Positions 51,021 through 60,314 of a stretch of 64,000 nucleotides of DNA are shown piece by piece. Numbering within the stretch: the stretch's first letter is position 1; each line of letters begins with the position of its first letter. The DNA is taken from positions 2,606,451-2,670,450 of the forward strand of contig AP024683.1 of the NCBI GenBank assembly GCA_025999455.1, given 5' to 3'. Below the pieces are notes generated by a model. The model ran no database searches, was not told the DNA's origin, and saw nothing but the letters and a program-made list of their open reading frames with translations. Origin of the DNA: Geminicoccaceae bacterium. Lineage in GTDB: Bacteria; Pseudomonadota; Alphaproteobacteria; Geminicoccales; Geminicoccaceae. Both the position numbers and the translations under genes were made by a program.

Positions 51021-51470
51021 GTGCTCGCCCCGTTCCCCTCACCCGGCCGCGAGGCGGTGACCGCCGAGGTCCGCCGCGGCACGATGCGCCTCCTGGCCGA
51101 GCTCGCGCTCGCGCCTCTGGCCGAGGTCCCGCTCGTCACCGGCCGGCGGCTCGACCTCTTGGCGCTGGCCGCCGACGGCACCTTCTGGGCGGTCGAGATC
51201 AAGAGCTCGCTCGCCGACTTCCGCGCCGACACGAAGTGGCCCGATTATCTGCCCTGGGCGGATCGGTTCTTCTTCGCCGTGCCGCCCGACTTCCCGATCG
51301 ACGTCCTGCCGGCCGAGGAGGGTCTGCTCGTGGCCGACCGGTTCGAGGCGGCGATCCTGCGCGAGGGCCCGCTCCGCCCCTTGCCGCCCGCCCGCCGCCG
51401 CGCGCTCCTCTTGCGCTTCGCCCGTCTCGCCGCGGCCCGCGCCCACGGGCTCGAGGACCCGCCGCTCTGA
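51021..51470 (+). CDS. mmcB: DNA repair putative endonuclease MmcB
   Basis: A 149-residue PD-(D/E)XK-fold protein of the MmcB family (DUF2384-unrelated, PF06319-like), linked to mitomycin C resistance in Caulobacter. The nuclease-like core is RRLDLLALAADGTFWAVEIK (about 45-64), followed by SSLADFRADTKWPDYLPWAD (about 65-84) and FFFAVPPDFP. The acidic Asp and the E-x-K pair are intact. The GTG start is close to a weak CtrA-like TTAA element (51008-51011). It converges on nudC. Confidence 0.9.
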   Translation: MLAPFPSPGREAVTAEVRRGTMRLLAELALAPLAEVPLVTGRRLDLLALAADGTFWAVEIKSSLADFRADTKWPDYLPWADRFFFAVPPDFPIDVLPAEEGLLVADRFEAAILREGPLRPLPPARRRALLLRFARLAAARAHGLEDPPL

Positions 51471-51492
51471 CGATCGGCGATGGAGTCCGGGC

Positions 51493-52389
51493 TCAGCCCT
51501 CGGCCAGCCACTCGTCGATCAAGAACCGGGCGATGCTGTCGGGATTGGGCAGCCGCACCGGCCGGTTGGCCTCGTCGAGGAGCTCGGCGCGGTGGAACCA
51601 ACGCGCGTCCTCGAGCTCGTCGAGCTCGATCGCGAGCGTGCCGCCGACCGCCTCGGCACGGAAGCCCAGCATCAGGCTCTGCGGGAAGGGCCAGGGCTGG
51701 GAGGAGCGGTAGCGGACCGCGCCGAGCTCGAGCCCGACCTCCTCGCGCACCTCGCGGCGGACGGCGGACTCGAGGGATTCGCCCGGCTCCACGAAGCCGG
51801 CGAGCGTCGAATACATGCCCGGCGGGAAGCGCGGCGCGCGGCCGAGCACGCAGCGATCGCCGGCCGTGACGAGGACGATGACCGCGGGGTCGGTGCGCGG
51901 GAAGATGTCGGCCGCGCAGGCCGTGCAGCGGCGGACGTGGCCGGCCTCGACCGCGGCCGTGGGCGCCCCGCAGCGGCCGCAGAAGCGGTGCGTCCGGTGC
52001 CAATGGGCGAGCGCCCGCGCGTAGGCCAAAAGCCCGGCCTCGGCGGCACCCAGGAGCGGGGCGAGGGCGCGGAGCTCGACGAACCGCCCTTCGATCCCCG
52101 GCCGCTCGCCCTCGAGGTCGAGGGCGAAGACCGCGCGATCCTCGAGCAACCCCAAGAAGACGGCGCGCTCCGGCACGGCCCCACCCAAAAGCGAGGGATC
52201 GAGCGGGAACGGGTCGGGCCCGGTCGGGCCGTCGACCACGAGGAGCTGGAGATCCTCGAGCGCCACGACCCGGCTCGTCGGATCGCGCCGGCGCTCGGCG
52301 AGCCAGGCCGCGTCGCGGCGGCGGGACGCGGCGCGGTCGAGGTCGACCGTCGTGTAGACGTGCGGTGGTGGGTTGGCGATCGGGCGCAC
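51493..52389 (-). CDS. nudC: NAD+ diphosphatase (NudC-type Nudix hydrolase)
   Basis: A 298-residue Nudix enzyme that cleaves NAD(H) and NAD-capped RNA to give NMN. Domains: an N-terminal NUDIX-like part (about 1-125), a four-Cys zinc ribbon (FCGRCGAP and RRCTACAADIFPRTDP, about 130-165), and the Nudix box GFVEPGESLESAVRREVREE (about 205-224) with VGLELG after it. The family marker SQPWPFPQSLMLGF lies just beyond. I chose GTG at 52389 because GGGAGG sits 8 nt before it. Confidence 0.95.
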   Translation of the reverse strand: MRPIANPPPHVYTTVDLDRAASRRRDAAWLAERRRDPTSRVVALEDLQLLVVDGPTGPDPFPLDPSLLGGAVPERAVFLGLLEDRAVFALDLEGERPGIEGRFVELRALAPLLGAAEAGLLAYARALAHWHRTHRFCGRCGAPTAAVEAGHVRRCTACAADIFPRTDPAVIVLVTAGDRCVLGRAPRFPPGMYSTLAGFVEPGESLESAVRREVREEVGLELGAVRYRSSQPWPFPQSLMLGFRAEAVGGTLAIELDELEDARWFHRAELLDEANRPVRLPNPDSIARFLIDEWLAEG

Positions 52390-52454
52390 GCGGCGAGCCT
52401 CCCGGCGCGGGACCCGGCCCGACGCCGGCCCGCCTTTTCGGGCGGCGGCCCATC

Positions 52455-52483
52455 TTGCGCAAGCACCGCGGGCGATCGATATA
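52455..52483 (+). promoter_or_regulatory. Predicted promoter of the SRP RNA gene
   Basis: TTGCGC (52455-52460), a 17-nt spacer and GATATA (52478-52483) place the transcription start at about 52490, exactly the first base of the SRP RNA terminal helix. Confidence 0.6.
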
Positions 52484-52489
52484 GCGCGC

Positions 52490-52585
52490 GGAAGGCTGGC
52501 GGCGGACGACACCCTCGCCAACCCGGTCAGGTCCGGAAGGAAGCAGCCGTAACGAGTTCCGTGCCGGGTCGTTCGCCAGCCTTCC
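52490..52585 (+). ncRNA. ffs: Bacterial small signal recognition particle RNA (4.5S type)
   Basis: The conserved Ffh-binding domain with its GGAA tetraloop is plain in GGTCAGGTCCGGAAGGAAGC (52535-52554) followed by AGCC. The ends pair perfectly: GGAAGGCTGGCG (52490-52501) with CGCCAGCCTTCC (52574-52585), and the inner GACGAC pairs with GTCGTT. The RNA is about 96 nt, the usual short form without an Alu domain. With Ffh it targets nascent membrane proteins. Its place just upstream of dnaX-ybaB-recR is conserved in alphaproteobacteria. Confidence 0.96.
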
Positions 52586-52643
52586 ACCGCGGCTCCGGGT
52601 GGGCACCCGTCGCCGAGCCGCTCCCCCGCGAGCGACGACCGAG

Positions 52644-54374
52644 GTGAGGGTGCAAGGCACCTACCGCGTGCTGGCCCGGACCTATCGGCCGGGCAAGCTT
52701 TCCGAGCTGATCGGCCAAGAGGCGCTGGTCCGCACCGTGACCAACGCCTTCAAGACCGGCCGGATCGCCCACGCCTTCCTGCTCTCGGGCATCCGCGGGG
52801 TGGGCAAGACGACGACCGCCCGGATCCTCGCCAAAGGCCTCAACTGCACGGGCCCCGACGGCAAGGGCGGCCCGACCCCGGAGCCCTGCGGGGTCTGCCC
52901 CTCCTGCGTCGCGATCGCCGAGGACCGCGCGCTCGACGTCGTCGAGATGGACGCCGCCTCGCAGACCGGCAAAGCCGACGTCCTCGACCTCGTCCAGGGG
53001 ATCCAGCTCGCGCCCGCCGCGGCGCGCTTCAAGGTCTACATCCTGGACGAGGTCCACATGCTCTCGGAAAAGGCGTGGAACGCGCTCTTGAAGACGATCG
53101 AGGAGCCGCCGCCGCACGCCAAGTTCGTCTTCGCCACGACCGAGATCCGCAAGGTCCCGCTCACCGTCCTCTCGCGCTGCCAGCGCTTCGAGCTGCGCCG
53201 CGTCGACCCGGGCCGGCTCGCCGCGCACCTCGCCGAGGTCTGCCGCAAGGAAGCCGTGGAGGCCGAACCCGCGGCCCTCGATCTCCTCGCCACCGCCGCC
53301 GAAGGCTCGGTGCGCGACGCCCTCTCGCTCCTCGACCAGGCGATCGCGGTCGGCGAGGGCCGGGTCGAGCTCGCCCTCGTCCAGGAGATGCTCGGGCTCG
53401 CCGACAAGGGCCGGCTTTTCGACCTGCTCGAGGCCGCCACGGGTCGCGAGCCGGGCCTCGTCCTCGACCGGTTCGGCGAGCTCCACGCCCTCGGCGCCGA
53501 TCCGCGCATGGTCCTGCAGGATCTCCTGCACCTCGTCCATCTGGCGAGCCGGCTCGCCGCCGGCGTGCCGGTGGAGCGGCTCGGCGAGCCGCTGCCGGGC
53601 CCGCTCCTCGAGCGGCTCGCTTCGCTCGCCCGGGCGAGCGATCTGCCGCGGCTCGCCCGCGCCTGGCAGGTGCTCTTGAAGGGGCTCGACGAGGTCCGTA
53701 CCGCCCCCGACGCGGCGGCGGCGGCCGAGATGGTGCTCCTGCGTCTTTCCTGCCTCGCCGATCTGCCACCACCGGCCGAACTCGCGCGCTTGCTCCGGGC
53801 GGGTGCGGGCGTGGCCGCACCGAGCTTTTCCGCGGTTCCGGCTGCCCGACCGGAGGCGAGCGCAGCGTTCGATCTCGGCGGTGGGCGCACCCCGCGCGCC
53901 CGCGAAGCGCCGGCCGGCCGTCCTCCGGGCGGCGCCGCGGCGCGCGCCGCGGCGGCGGAGGCGGTGGCCGAACGGCCCGGCGAGGTCCCGACCCGCTTCG
54001 CCGATCTCGTGGCACTCTTGCGCGAGCGCGGCTTCGCCCCGCTCGCCGGATGGCTCGTCGAAGGCGTGCACCTCGTCCGGCTCGAGCCCGGGCTGCTCGA
54101 GTTCCGCGCCAGGCCCGGCCTGCCGCGCGATTTGCCCGGGCAGCTCGCCGAGGCGCTGCGCACGCTCACCGGGCGGCGCTGGATGGTCGCCTTGAGCGAG
54201 GCGCCGGGTGAGCCCACCCTCGCCGAACAAGCCGAGGCGGCACGCGCCCGGCGGATCGCCGAGCTCGCCCGGACCGCGCCGATCAAGGAGCTCCTCGAGC
54301 TCTTTCCCGGTGCGGAGATCGTCGACGTCCGCCCGGCCGGGCGCGGCGCAACCCAGGAGGAGGGTCGCGGATGA
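52644..54374 (+). CDS. dnaX: DNA polymerase III subunits gamma and tau
   Basis: The clamp-loader ATPase, 576 residues. The AAA+ core opens [20 protein letters not shown], with Walker [19 protein letters not shown] (about 47-64), a four-Cys zinc module (about 68-90, ending CGVCPSC), Walker [12 protein letters not shown] (about 130) and the SRC box [14 protein letters not shown]. The C-terminal tau-type region (about 380-576) is Ala/Pro-rich. I saw no obvious slippery A-run for a gamma frameshift. The start is GTG at 52644, or the next in-frame GTG at 52650. The stop overlaps ybaB. Confidence 0.96.
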   Translation: MRVQGTYRVLARTYRPGKLSELIGQEALVRTVTNAFKTGRIAHAFLLSGIRGVGKTTTARILAKGLNCTGPDGKGGPTPEPCGVCPSCVAIAEDRALDVVEMDAASQTGKADVLDLVQGIQLAPAAARFKVYILDEVHMLSEKAWNALLKTIEEPPPHAKFVFATTEIRKVPLTVLSRCQRFELRRVDPGRLAAHLAEVCRKEAVEAEPAALDLLATAAEGSVRDALSLLDQAIAVGEGRVELALVQEMLGLADKGRLFDLLEAATGREPGLVLDRFGELHALGADPRMVLQDLLHLVHLASRLAAGVPVERLGEPLPGPLLERLASLARASDLPRLARAWQVLLKGLDEVRTAPDAAAAAEMVLLRLSCLADLPPPAELARLLRAGAGVAAPSFSAVPAARPEASAAFDLGGGRTPRAREAPAGRPPGGAAARAAAAEAVAERPGEVPTRFADLVALLRERGFAPLAGWLVEGVHLVRLEPGLLEFRARPGLPRDLPGQLAEALRTLTGRRWMVALSEAPGEPTLAEQAEAARARRIAELARTAPIKELLELFPGAEIVDVRPAGRGATQEEGRG

Positions 54375-54694
54375 AGAACATCACGAACATGCTCAAGGAG
54401 GCGCAGAAGCTCCAACAGCGCATGGTCGAGATGCAGCAGCGCCTCGCCGAGACCGAGATGACCGGTCAATCGGGCGGCGGGCTCGTCACGGTCGTCTTGA
54501 ACGGCAAGGGCGAGATGAAGAAGGTCAAGATCGACAAGAGCCTGGTCGATCCGAACGAGGTCGAGATCCTCGAAGATCTGATCGTCGCCGCGACCAACGA
54601 CGCCAAGGCCAAGATCGAGGCGCATCTGGCGGCCGAGATGCAGAAGGTGACCGGCGGGCTGCCCTTGCCGCCGGGCATGAAGCTGCCGTTCTGA
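54371..54694 (+). CDS. ybaB: YbaB/EbfC family nucleoid-associated protein
   Basis: A 107-residue DNA-binding dimer of the nucleoid. It begins [20 protein letters not shown], a long helix that grips DNA in relatives, then the beta core [19 protein letters not shown] (about 37-55) and [20 protein letters not shown] (about 73-92). The ATG overlaps the dnaX stop (ATGA), and recR follows by 4 nt, the standard dnaX-ybaB-recR unit. Confidence 0.97.
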   Translation: MKNITNMLKEAQKLQQRMVEMQQRLAETEMTGQSGGGLVTVVLNGKGEMKKVKIDKSLVDPNEVEILEDLIVAATNDAKAKIEAHLAAEMQKVTGGLPLPPGMKLPF

Positions 54695-54698
54695 GCCC

Positions 54699-55295
54699 TT
54701 GGCCGCGGCACCGATCGAAGAGCTCGTCCGGCTCCTCGCCAAGCTCCCCGGGCTCGGCCCACGCTCGGCCCGGCGCGCGGCCTTGGCGCTGTTGCGCCGG
54801 CCCGACACGCTCTTGGCCCCGCTCCTCGCCGCCCTCGAGGTGTGCGCCCGCAACGTCCGCCGCTGCTCGGTGTGCGGCAATCTCGACACGACCGATCCCT
54901 GCGCGATCTGCGCCGATCCCGACCGCGATCCGGACCTCGTCCTCGTGGTCGAGCAGGTCGAGGATCTCTGGGCCATGGAGCGGGCCGGTGCCTTCCGCGG
55001 CCGCTACCACGTGCTGGGCGGCACGCTCTCCGCACTCGATGCGGTCGGCCCCGAGGAGCTCGGCGTCGAGCGGCTCCTGCGCCGCGTCGCCGAGCGGCCG
55101 AGGATCGAGGTGGTCCTCGCCCTCTCCGCCACCGTTGCGGGCCAGACGACCGCCCATTATCTCGCCGAGCGGCTGAAGCCGACCGGGGCCCGGATCACCC
55201 GGCTCGGCTACGGCCTTCCGGTCGGCGGCGAGCTCAACTATCTCGACGAGGGGACGCTCGCCGCGGCCCTCGCGGGCCGCCGTCCGGTCGGCTGA
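54699..55295 (+). CDS. recR: Recombination protein RecR
   Basis: A 198-residue protein that with RecFO loads RecA at gaps. It has an N-terminal helix-hairpin-helix (LAKLPGLGPRSARRAALALL, about 12-31), the four-Cys zinc finger CSVCGNLDTTDPCAICAD (about 56-73), and a Toprim domain (about 82-170) starting LVLVVEQVEDLWAMERAGAF. The Toprim Glu in VVEQ is kept. The C-terminal TRLGYGLPVGGELNYLDEGT is diagnostic. It starts at TTG. Confidence 0.97.
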   Translation: MAAAPIEELVRLLAKLPGLGPRSARRAALALLRRPDTLLAPLLAALEVCARNVRRCSVCGNLDTTDPCAICADPDRDPDLVLVVEQVEDLWAMERAGAFRGRYHVLGGTLSALDAVGPEELGVERLLRRVAERPRIEVVLALSATVAGQTTAHYLAERLKPTGARITRLGYGLPVGGELNYLDEGTLAAALAGRRPVG

Positions 55296-55323
55296 GCCCG
55301 CTCGTAGCCGGACCTTCGCGACC

Positions 55324-55836
55324 ATGGCCGTCCGCCGCATCCTGATCGCCCCGCACCCGCTCTTGAAGCTCAAGGCCCGCCCGGTCGAGCGGGTCGACGA
55401 CGAGATCCGCCGGCTCATGGACGACATGCTCGAGACCATGTACCGGGCCCCGGGCATCGGCCTCGCCGCGCCGCAGATCGGCGTGTCGCTCCGGGTCGTG
55501 GTCGTCGACCTCGCGAAGAAGGACGAGCCGCCGGCGCCGATGCGGCTCGTCAACCCCGAGATCACCTGGCGGTCGGAAGAGCAGGTGGTCATGGAGGAAG
55601 GCTGCCTCTCGCTCCCCGAGCAGTTCGCCGAGGTGACCCGTCCGGCCGCGGTCAAGGTCCGCTACCTCGACGAGCGCGGCGAGGAGCGGGAGGTCGAGGC
55701 GGACGGGATGCTCGCCCGCTGCCTGCAGCACGAGGTCGACCATCTGGACGGGATCCTGTTCGTCGACCGGCTCTCCCCCCTCAAGCGCAACATGATCATG
55801 CGCAAGCTCGCGAAATCGCAGCGGGCGCGGGCCTGA
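55324..55836 (+). CDS. def: Peptide deformylase
   Basis: A metalloenzyme that removes the N-formyl group from nascent proteins. It has 170 residues and all three motifs: GIGLAAPQIG (about 44-53), EEGCLSLPEQ (about 92-101) with the metal Cys, and QHEVDHLDGILF (about 135-146) with the HExxH-type site. It is 15 nt upstream of fmt, the enzyme that adds the formyl group; def-fmt-truA is a common series. Confidence 0.98.
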   Translation: MAVRRILIAPHPLLKLKARPVERVDDEIRRLMDDMLETMYRAPGIGLAAPQIGVSLRVVVVDLAKKDEPPAPMRLVNPEITWRSEEQVVMEEGCLSLPEQFAEVTRPAAVKVRYLDERGEEREVEADGMLARCLQHEVDHLDGILFVDRLSPLKRNMIMRKLAKSQRARA

Positions 55837-55851
55837 GCCGGGCCTGCCGCG

Positions 55852-56775
55852 TTGGCGCTCCGGATCGTCTTCATGGGCAGTGCCGGCTTCGCCGTGCCGG
55901 CACTCGAAGCGCTCGCCCGCAGCGGCCACGCGATCCCGCTCGTCCTGACCCAGCCGCCGCGGCCGGCCGGGCGCGGGATGAAAGAGAAGCGCACCCCCGT
56001 CCACGAGACGGCCGAGAGGCTCGGGCTCGAGGTCGCGACGCCCGCCACGCTGAAGGATCCCGCGGTGCAGGAACGGCTGCGGGCGCTCGCCCCCGATCTC
56101 GCGGTGGTCGCCGCCTACGGCCTCCTCCTACCCGAAGCCGTGCTCGCGATCCCGCGGCTCGGCTGCCTCAACCTGCACGCCTCGCTCCTGCCGCGCTGGC
56201 GGGGGGCGGCACCGATCCAGCGGGCGATCCTCGCGGGTGACCCCGAGACCGGGGTGTGCCTCATGCGGATGGAGAAAGGGCTCGACACCGGCCCGGTCTA
56301 CGCCTGCCGGCGCACGCCGATCGGGCCGCGCGAGACGGCGGGGAGCCTGCACGACCGGCTCGCGACCGTGGCCGCCACGCTCCTCCTCGAGATGCTGCCG
56401 GCGATCGCGGCCGGGACGGCCCGGCCCTGCCCGCAGCCCGCGGAGGGGGTCACCTACGCCGCCAAGATCGGCCCCGAGGACCAGCGGCTCCGCTTCGAAG
56501 AGCCGGCCGAGGCGCTCGATCGACGGATCCGCGCCCTCTCCCCCTCACCCGGCGCCTGGTGCACGGCGCGCGGCGAGCGGCTCCTCGTCCTCGAGGCCGA
56601 GCCGGTCGAGGCACCGGCGGGGGCGCCGGGCGAGATCGTCGCCCTCCCGCTCACCGTCGCCTGCGGCGAGGGTGCGCTGGCGCTGCGCCGGGTCCAGCGC
56701 GCCGGCCGCAAGGCGATCTCGGCCGAGGAGCTGCAGCGCGGCTTCCCGCTCCCGCTCGGCACCCGGCTCGACTGA
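55852..56775 (+). CDS. fmt: Methionyl-tRNA formyltransferase
   Basis: Transfers a formyl group from 10-formyl-THF to initiator Met-tRNA. The 307 residues carry RIVFMGSAGFAVPALEAL near the N-terminus, the catalytic core NLHASLLPRWRGAAPIQRAI (about 105-124) with Asn and His, then GVCLMRMEKGLDTGPVYA with the catalytic Asp. The C-terminal OB-type domain (about 205-307) follows. The TTG start is 15 nt after def. Confidence 0.97.
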   Translation: MALRIVFMGSAGFAVPALEALARSGHAIPLVLTQPPRPAGRGMKEKRTPVHETAERLGLEVATPATLKDPAVQERLRALAPDLAVVAAYGLLLPEAVLAIPRLGCLNLHASLLPRWRGAAPIQRAILAGDPETGVCLMRMEKGLDTGPVYACRRTPIGPRETAGSLHDRLATVAATLLLEMLPAIAAGTARPCPQPAEGVTYAAKIGPEDQRLRFEEPAEALDRRIRALSPSPGAWCTARGERLLVLEAEPVEAPAGAPGEIVALPLTVACGEGALALRRVQRAGRKAISAEELQRGFPLPLGTRLD

Positions 56776-56783
56776 GGCGCGCG

Positions 56784-57530
56784 GTGCGGCGCTGGCGCCT
56801 CCTCGTCGAGTACGACGGCGGCCCGTTCGTGGGCTGGCAGCGCCAGGCCTCGGGCCTTTCCGTGCAGGGGCTCCTCGAAGAGGCGGTGACGCGGCTCACC
56901 GGCGAAACCGTCACGGTCGTGGGCGGCGGCCGAACCGATGCCGGCGTCCACGCGCTGGGCCAGGTGGCGCATCTCGACCTCGAGAAGGACTTGTTACCGG
57001 AACGGCTCCTGGGCGGGCTCAACGCGCATCTGCGCCCGCATCCGGTGGCCGTCCTCGACGTGCGGCCCGCGGCGCCCGACTTCCACGCCCGCTTCTCGGC
57101 GCTGCGCAAGAGCTATCTCTACCGGATCCTCGACCGCCGGGCGCCACCGACCCTCGAACGTGGCCGGGTCTGGCACGTGCCGCTGCGGCTCGACGCCGAG
57201 CGGATGCACGAAGCGGCCCAGGCGCTCGTCGGCCGGCACGATTTCACGAGCTTCCGGGCGAGCGAGTGCCAGGCCAAGAGCCCGCTCAAGACGCTCGACC
57301 TCCTGCACGTCCGGCGGGTGGGCGCGATCGTCGAAGTGCGGGCCGTGGCGCGCTCCTTCCTCCACCACCAGGTCCGCAACATCGTGGGCACGCTCGTCGA
57401 GGTCGGGCTCCACAAGCGGCCGCTCGGCTGGCCGGCCGAGGTGCTGCGGGCGCGCGACCGGCGCGTGGCCGGCCCGACCGCCCCGGCTCACGGGCTCTTT
57501 CTCGAGCGGATCGACTACCCGCCCGGCTGA
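56784..57530 (+). CDS. truA: tRNA pseudouridine(38-40) synthase
   Basis: Forms pseudouridine at tRNA positions 38-40. It is 248 residues long. The catalytic Asp (about 52) lies in VVGGGRTDAGVHALGQVAHL. The N-terminus VEYDGGPFVGWQRQ and the C-terminal SFLHHQVRNIVGTLVEVGLH (about 191-210) are family signatures. The GTG start is 8 nt after the fmt stop; the open frame upstream is an out-of-frame overlap with fmt. Its 3' end overlaps the convergent membrane-protein gene by 16 nt. Confidence 0.97.
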   Translation: MRRWRLLVEYDGGPFVGWQRQASGLSVQGLLEEAVTRLTGETVTVVGGGRTDAGVHALGQVAHLDLEKDLLPERLLGGLNAHLRPHPVAVLDVRPAAPDFHARFSALRKSYLYRILDRRAPPTLERGRVWHVPLRLDAERMHEAAQALVGRHDFTSFRASECQAKSPLKTLDLLHVRRVGAIVEVRAVARSFLHHQVRNIVGTLVEVGLHKRPLGWPAEVLRARDRRVAGPTAPAHGLFLERIDYPPG

Positions 57531-58135
57531 CCCGGGGCCGCGGGCTCGAGCAGGATGGGTTCGGCGAGCCAGGCGAGGATCCGGTCGGTCCCGGCGTTCA
57601 CGAGGATGCTCAGGACGACGTCCAGGAGCACGAAGCCGACGGCGATCCGGCCCGGGGCTTCGAGCGCGGTCTTCACGACGAGCCATTGATAGGCGAGGGC
57701 CGCGAGCGTGGCACCGGTCGCGAGTGCCGCGCCGGTCGGCTCGGGGAGAGCCGCGGCCAGGAGCACGACGGCCAGGAGGAAGTGGATCTGGAGGAGTGCC
57801 GCCCAATTGTTCGCGACGACGAGCGGGACGAAGCGGCGGGTCTCGCCGATCGCCCGCAGCACGAGGGCGGCCGCGAGCGGGAAAGCGAGCCAGCCCACGA
57901 GGTAACCCGCGGTCTCGATCAGCACGAGGAGCGGGAAGGCGAGCGGCGGCGGCTCGTCCAGAAGGCCGCGCAGGACGAGCACGAGATAGGCCGGAAAAGC
58001 CAGGAGCGCCGCCGTAAAGGAGCGCAGGAAGCCCTCGAAGGAGAGATCGAAGGTCGCCATCGCCGCGGGCTCGCGGCGCAGGATCGCGAGCGCGCCCTGG
58101 ATGCCGCGGCGGATCTCGGGGCCGGTCGCGATCAC
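57515..58135 (-). CDS. Uncharacterised five-helix membrane protein
   Basis: A 206-residue inner-membrane protein that I do not recognise by name. An N-terminal soluble part (RRGIQGALAILRREPAAMAT) precedes about five hydrophobic segments, including FTAALLAFPAYLVLVLRGLL (about 40-59), LLVLIETAGYLVGWLAFPLA and LLAVVLLAAALPEPTGAALA. No catalytic motif is visible. The GTG start overlaps the dapE stop (GTGA), so it is coupled to dapE, and similar proteins occur next to dapE in other alphaproteobacteria as far as I recall. A link to lysine or wall synthesis would be guesswork. Confidence 0.8.
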   Translation of the reverse strand: MIATGPEIRRGIQGALAILRREPAAMATFDLSFEGFLRSFTAALLAFPAYLVLVLRGLLDEPPPLAFPLLVLIETAGYLVGWLAFPLAAALVLRAIGETRRFVPLVVANNWAALLQIHFLLAVVLLAAALPEPTGAALATGATLAALAYQWLVVKTALEAPGRIAVGFVLLDVVLSILVNAGTDRILAWLAEPILLEPAAPGQPGG

Positions 58136-59274
58136 GCGGCGAAGAACCGGGCGAGGAACGCCTCGTAGACCCGGGCGAGGCCTTCGATGTCGGTGGTGGC
58201 GACGTGCTCGTCGACCTGGTGCAGCGTGGGTCCGGGCAGGCCGAACTCGACGACCGGGCAAACGGGGGCGAAGAAGCGCGCGTCGGAGGTGCCGCCCGAG
58301 GTGTCGAAGCGCGGCTCGAGGCCGGTGACCTCGGCGATCGCCGCCGCCAGGGTCCGGGTCAAAGGCCCCTCCTCGGTGCGGAAGGGTTCGGCGCCGATCA
58401 CCGTCTCGAGCGAGACGTCGCCGCCCAGGGCCTGGAGCAGGCCGCGCAGCCGCCGTTCGAGCGAGGCGCCGCTGTGCCGGTCGTTGAAGCGGATGTTGAG
58501 GACCGCGCGGGCTTCGCCCGGGATCACGTTGCTCGCCGGGTTGTCGACGTCGATCGAGGCGATCTGCAGGGTCGAGGGCTCGAACCAGGGCGTGCCCTCG
58601 TCGAGCCGCACGGCGAGGAGGGCCGCGAGCAGCTGGACCATCCGGTGGGCGGCGTTGTCGGCGCGCTGGGGATAGGCGGTGTGGCCCTGGCGGCCGCGCA
58701 CCGTGAGCCGCGCGGTCAAGGAGCCACGCCGGCCGATCTTGGCGAGGTCGCCCAGCCGCTCGCGGCTCGTGGGCTCGCCCACGAGGCAGGCATCGGGCGG
58801 CATCCCGCGCTCGACCGCCCAGCCGACGAGCCGTGCCGAGCCGTCGATCGAGGGCCCCTCCTCGTCGCCCGTGAGGAAGAGCGAAAGCCGGCCGCGCGGC
58901 AGACCGCGCCGGGCCAGATGGCGCGCCGCGGCGGCGATCATCGCCGCGACCCCGCTCTTCATGTCGGCGGCCCCGCGGCCGAACAGCCGCCCGTCGCGGA
59001 CCAGGCCCTCGAAGGGCGGCACGCTCCAGCGCGCCGGATCACCCGGCGGCACGGTGTCGAGATGGCCGTTCAAGACGAGATGCGGGCGGCCCTCGCCGAC
59101 CGTCGCCACGAGATTCGGCACCCGTGGCCCGGCGCTCGCGAAGGCGAGGCGGATGCAGGCGAAGCCCGCCTCCTCGAGGACCCGCGCGCAGAGCTCGAGG
59201 GCCGGCCCGGCCTCCGGGGTGACGCTCGGGCAGCGCACGAGCTCGCGCGTCAAGGCGACGGGATCGACGTCCAT
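58132..59274 (-). CDS. dapE: Succinyl-diaminopimelate desuccinylase
   Basis: A zinc metallopeptidase-fold enzyme of lysine and diaminopimelate synthesis. It has 380 residues. Metal ligands are visible: His in LVLNGHLDTVPPGD (about 67-80), Asp in LFGRGAADMKSGVAAM (about 98-113), the Glu pair in FLTGDEEGPSIDG (about 133-145), and the C-terminal His in PTLHQVDEHV. The dimerisation domain has GRQGHTAYPQRADN. The ATG follows GAGGGAG. dapD lies 142 nt upstream on the same strand, but each gene has its own predicted promoter. Confidence 0.97.
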   Translation of the reverse strand: MDVDPVALTRELVRCPSVTPEAGPALELCARVLEEAGFACIRLAFASAGPRVPNLVATVGEGRPHLVLNGHLDTVPPGDPARWSVPPFEGLVRDGRLFGRGAADMKSGVAAMIAAAARHLARRGLPRGRLSLFLTGDEEGPSIDGSARLVGWAVERGMPPDACLVGEPTSRERLGDLAKIGRRGSLTARLTVRGRQGHTAYPQRADNAAHRMVQLLAALLAVRLDEGTPWFEPSTLQIASIDVDNPASNVIPGEARAVLNIRFNDRHSGASLERRLRGLLQALGGDVSLETVIGAEPFRTEEGPLTRTLAAAIAEVTGLEPRFDTSGGTSDARFFAPVCPVVEFGLPGPTLHQVDEHVATTDIEGLARVYEAFLARFFAA

Positions 59275-59353
59275 CTCCCTCGTTCCGCTCGGGGTCCGAC
59301 CCCCGCGGTCGGTCCCGGCGCCGGCTCCGGCGGCCGCCCGGCCGAGCGAGCGG

Positions 59354-59381
59354 ACCCTACGCGCGGGCCCCGGACTGTCAA
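59354..59381 (-). promoter_or_regulatory. Predicted promoter of dapE
   Basis: On the minus strand, TTGACA (59381-59376), a 16-nt spacer and TAGGGT (59359-59354), about 80 nt before the dapE ATG. The -35 is perfect, and the layout is nearly identical to the dapD promoter. Confidence 0.55.
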
Positions 59382-59416
59382 CCGAGGTGCGCGCCGGCCG
59401 GTCGCTCGATCCCGAC

Positions 59417-60259
59417 TCAATCCCGCAAGAGCTCGTTGATCGCGGTACGGGCCCGGGTCTTGGCGTCGACCCGCTTGATGATGACAGCGCAATAGAGGCT
59501 CGGGCCCGGCCGACCGTCCGGCAGGGGGTTGCCGGGCAGGCTGCCCGGAACCACGACCGAGCCGGCCGGCACCCGGCCCGTGAAGATCTCGCCCGTCGCG
59601 CGGTCGACGATCTTGGTCGAAGCGCCGATGAAGGTGCCCATCGCGAGGACCGCCCCCTCTTCGACGATGACACCTTCCACGACCTCGGCGCGGGCGCCGA
59701 TGAAGACGTCGTCTTCGATGATCACCGGGTTGGCCTGCAAGGGCTCGAGCACCCCGCCGATACCGGCCCCGCCCGAGATGTGGCAGTTCTTGCCGATCTG
59801 GGCGCAGGAGCCGACGGTCGCCCAGGTGTCGATCATGGTGCCGCGCTCGACCCGGGCACCCACGTTGACGAAGCAGGGCATCAAGACGACCGAGGGGGCG
59901 ATGTAGGCGCTGCGGCGTACGATCGCCCCGGGCACGGCGCGGAAGCCGGCCTCCTCGAAGCGGGCCGCGTCCCAGCCCTCGAACTTGGGCGGGACCTTGT
60001 CCCACCAGGAGCTGCCCCCGGGCCCGCCCGGGATCGGCCGCATGTCCTCGAGGCGGAAGGAGAGGAGCACCGCCTTCTTGAGCCATTGATGGGTGATCCA
60101 GGTGCCGTCCTTCTTCTCGGCCACCCGGAGCTCTCCTCTGTCGAGGAGCCGGAGCGCCTCCTCGACCGCGTCGCGGATCTCGCCGCGGGTGTGCGGGCCC
60201 ACGGTCGCGCGCTCGTCCCAGGCCCGCTCGATGATGCCGGCGAGCAGGTCGTGGTCCAT
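59417..60259 (-). CDS. dapD: 2,3,4,5-tetrahydropyridine-2,6-dicarboxylate N-succinyltransferase
   Basis: Adds succinyl from succinyl-CoA to tetrahydrodipicolinate in the DAP pathway. The 280 residues fit. The N-terminal helical domain ([18 protein letters not shown]) is followed by a left-handed beta-helix of hexapeptide repeats (about 105-230), including [60 protein letters not shown] and [20 protein letters not shown]. The ATG has GAGGAA before it. It works just ahead of dapE. Confidence 0.98.
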   Translation of the reverse strand: MDHDLLAGIIERAWDERATVGPHTRGEIRDAVEEALRLLDRGELRVAEKKDGTWITHQWLKKAVLLSFRLEDMRPIPGGPGGSSWWDKVPPKFEGWDAARFEEAGFRAVPGAIVRRSAYIAPSVVLMPCFVNVGARVERGTMIDTWATVGSCAQIGKNCHISGGAGIGGVLEPLQANPVIIEDDVFIGARAEVVEGVIVEEGAVLAMGTFIGASTKIVDRATGEIFTGRVPAGSVVVPGSLPGNPLPDGRPGPSLYCAVIIKRVDAKTRARTAINELLRD

Positions 60260-60314
60260 GGTTCCTCTTCCCTTTTCCCGTTCTCGAAGCGTGGTCTCGT
60301 CGCGCGGAGGCCGG

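Noticed and set aside
51008-51022. CtrA site before mmcB (TTAA-N7-TTGT)
   Set aside because: Only 6 of 8 bases match, and the site would overlap the start codon. The regulation is known in Caulobacter but is not supported enough here.
52390-52454. GC-rich hairpin between nudC and the SRP RNA as a terminator
   Set aside because: No T-run follows on either strand, and both genes read outward from this region, so a terminator is not expected.
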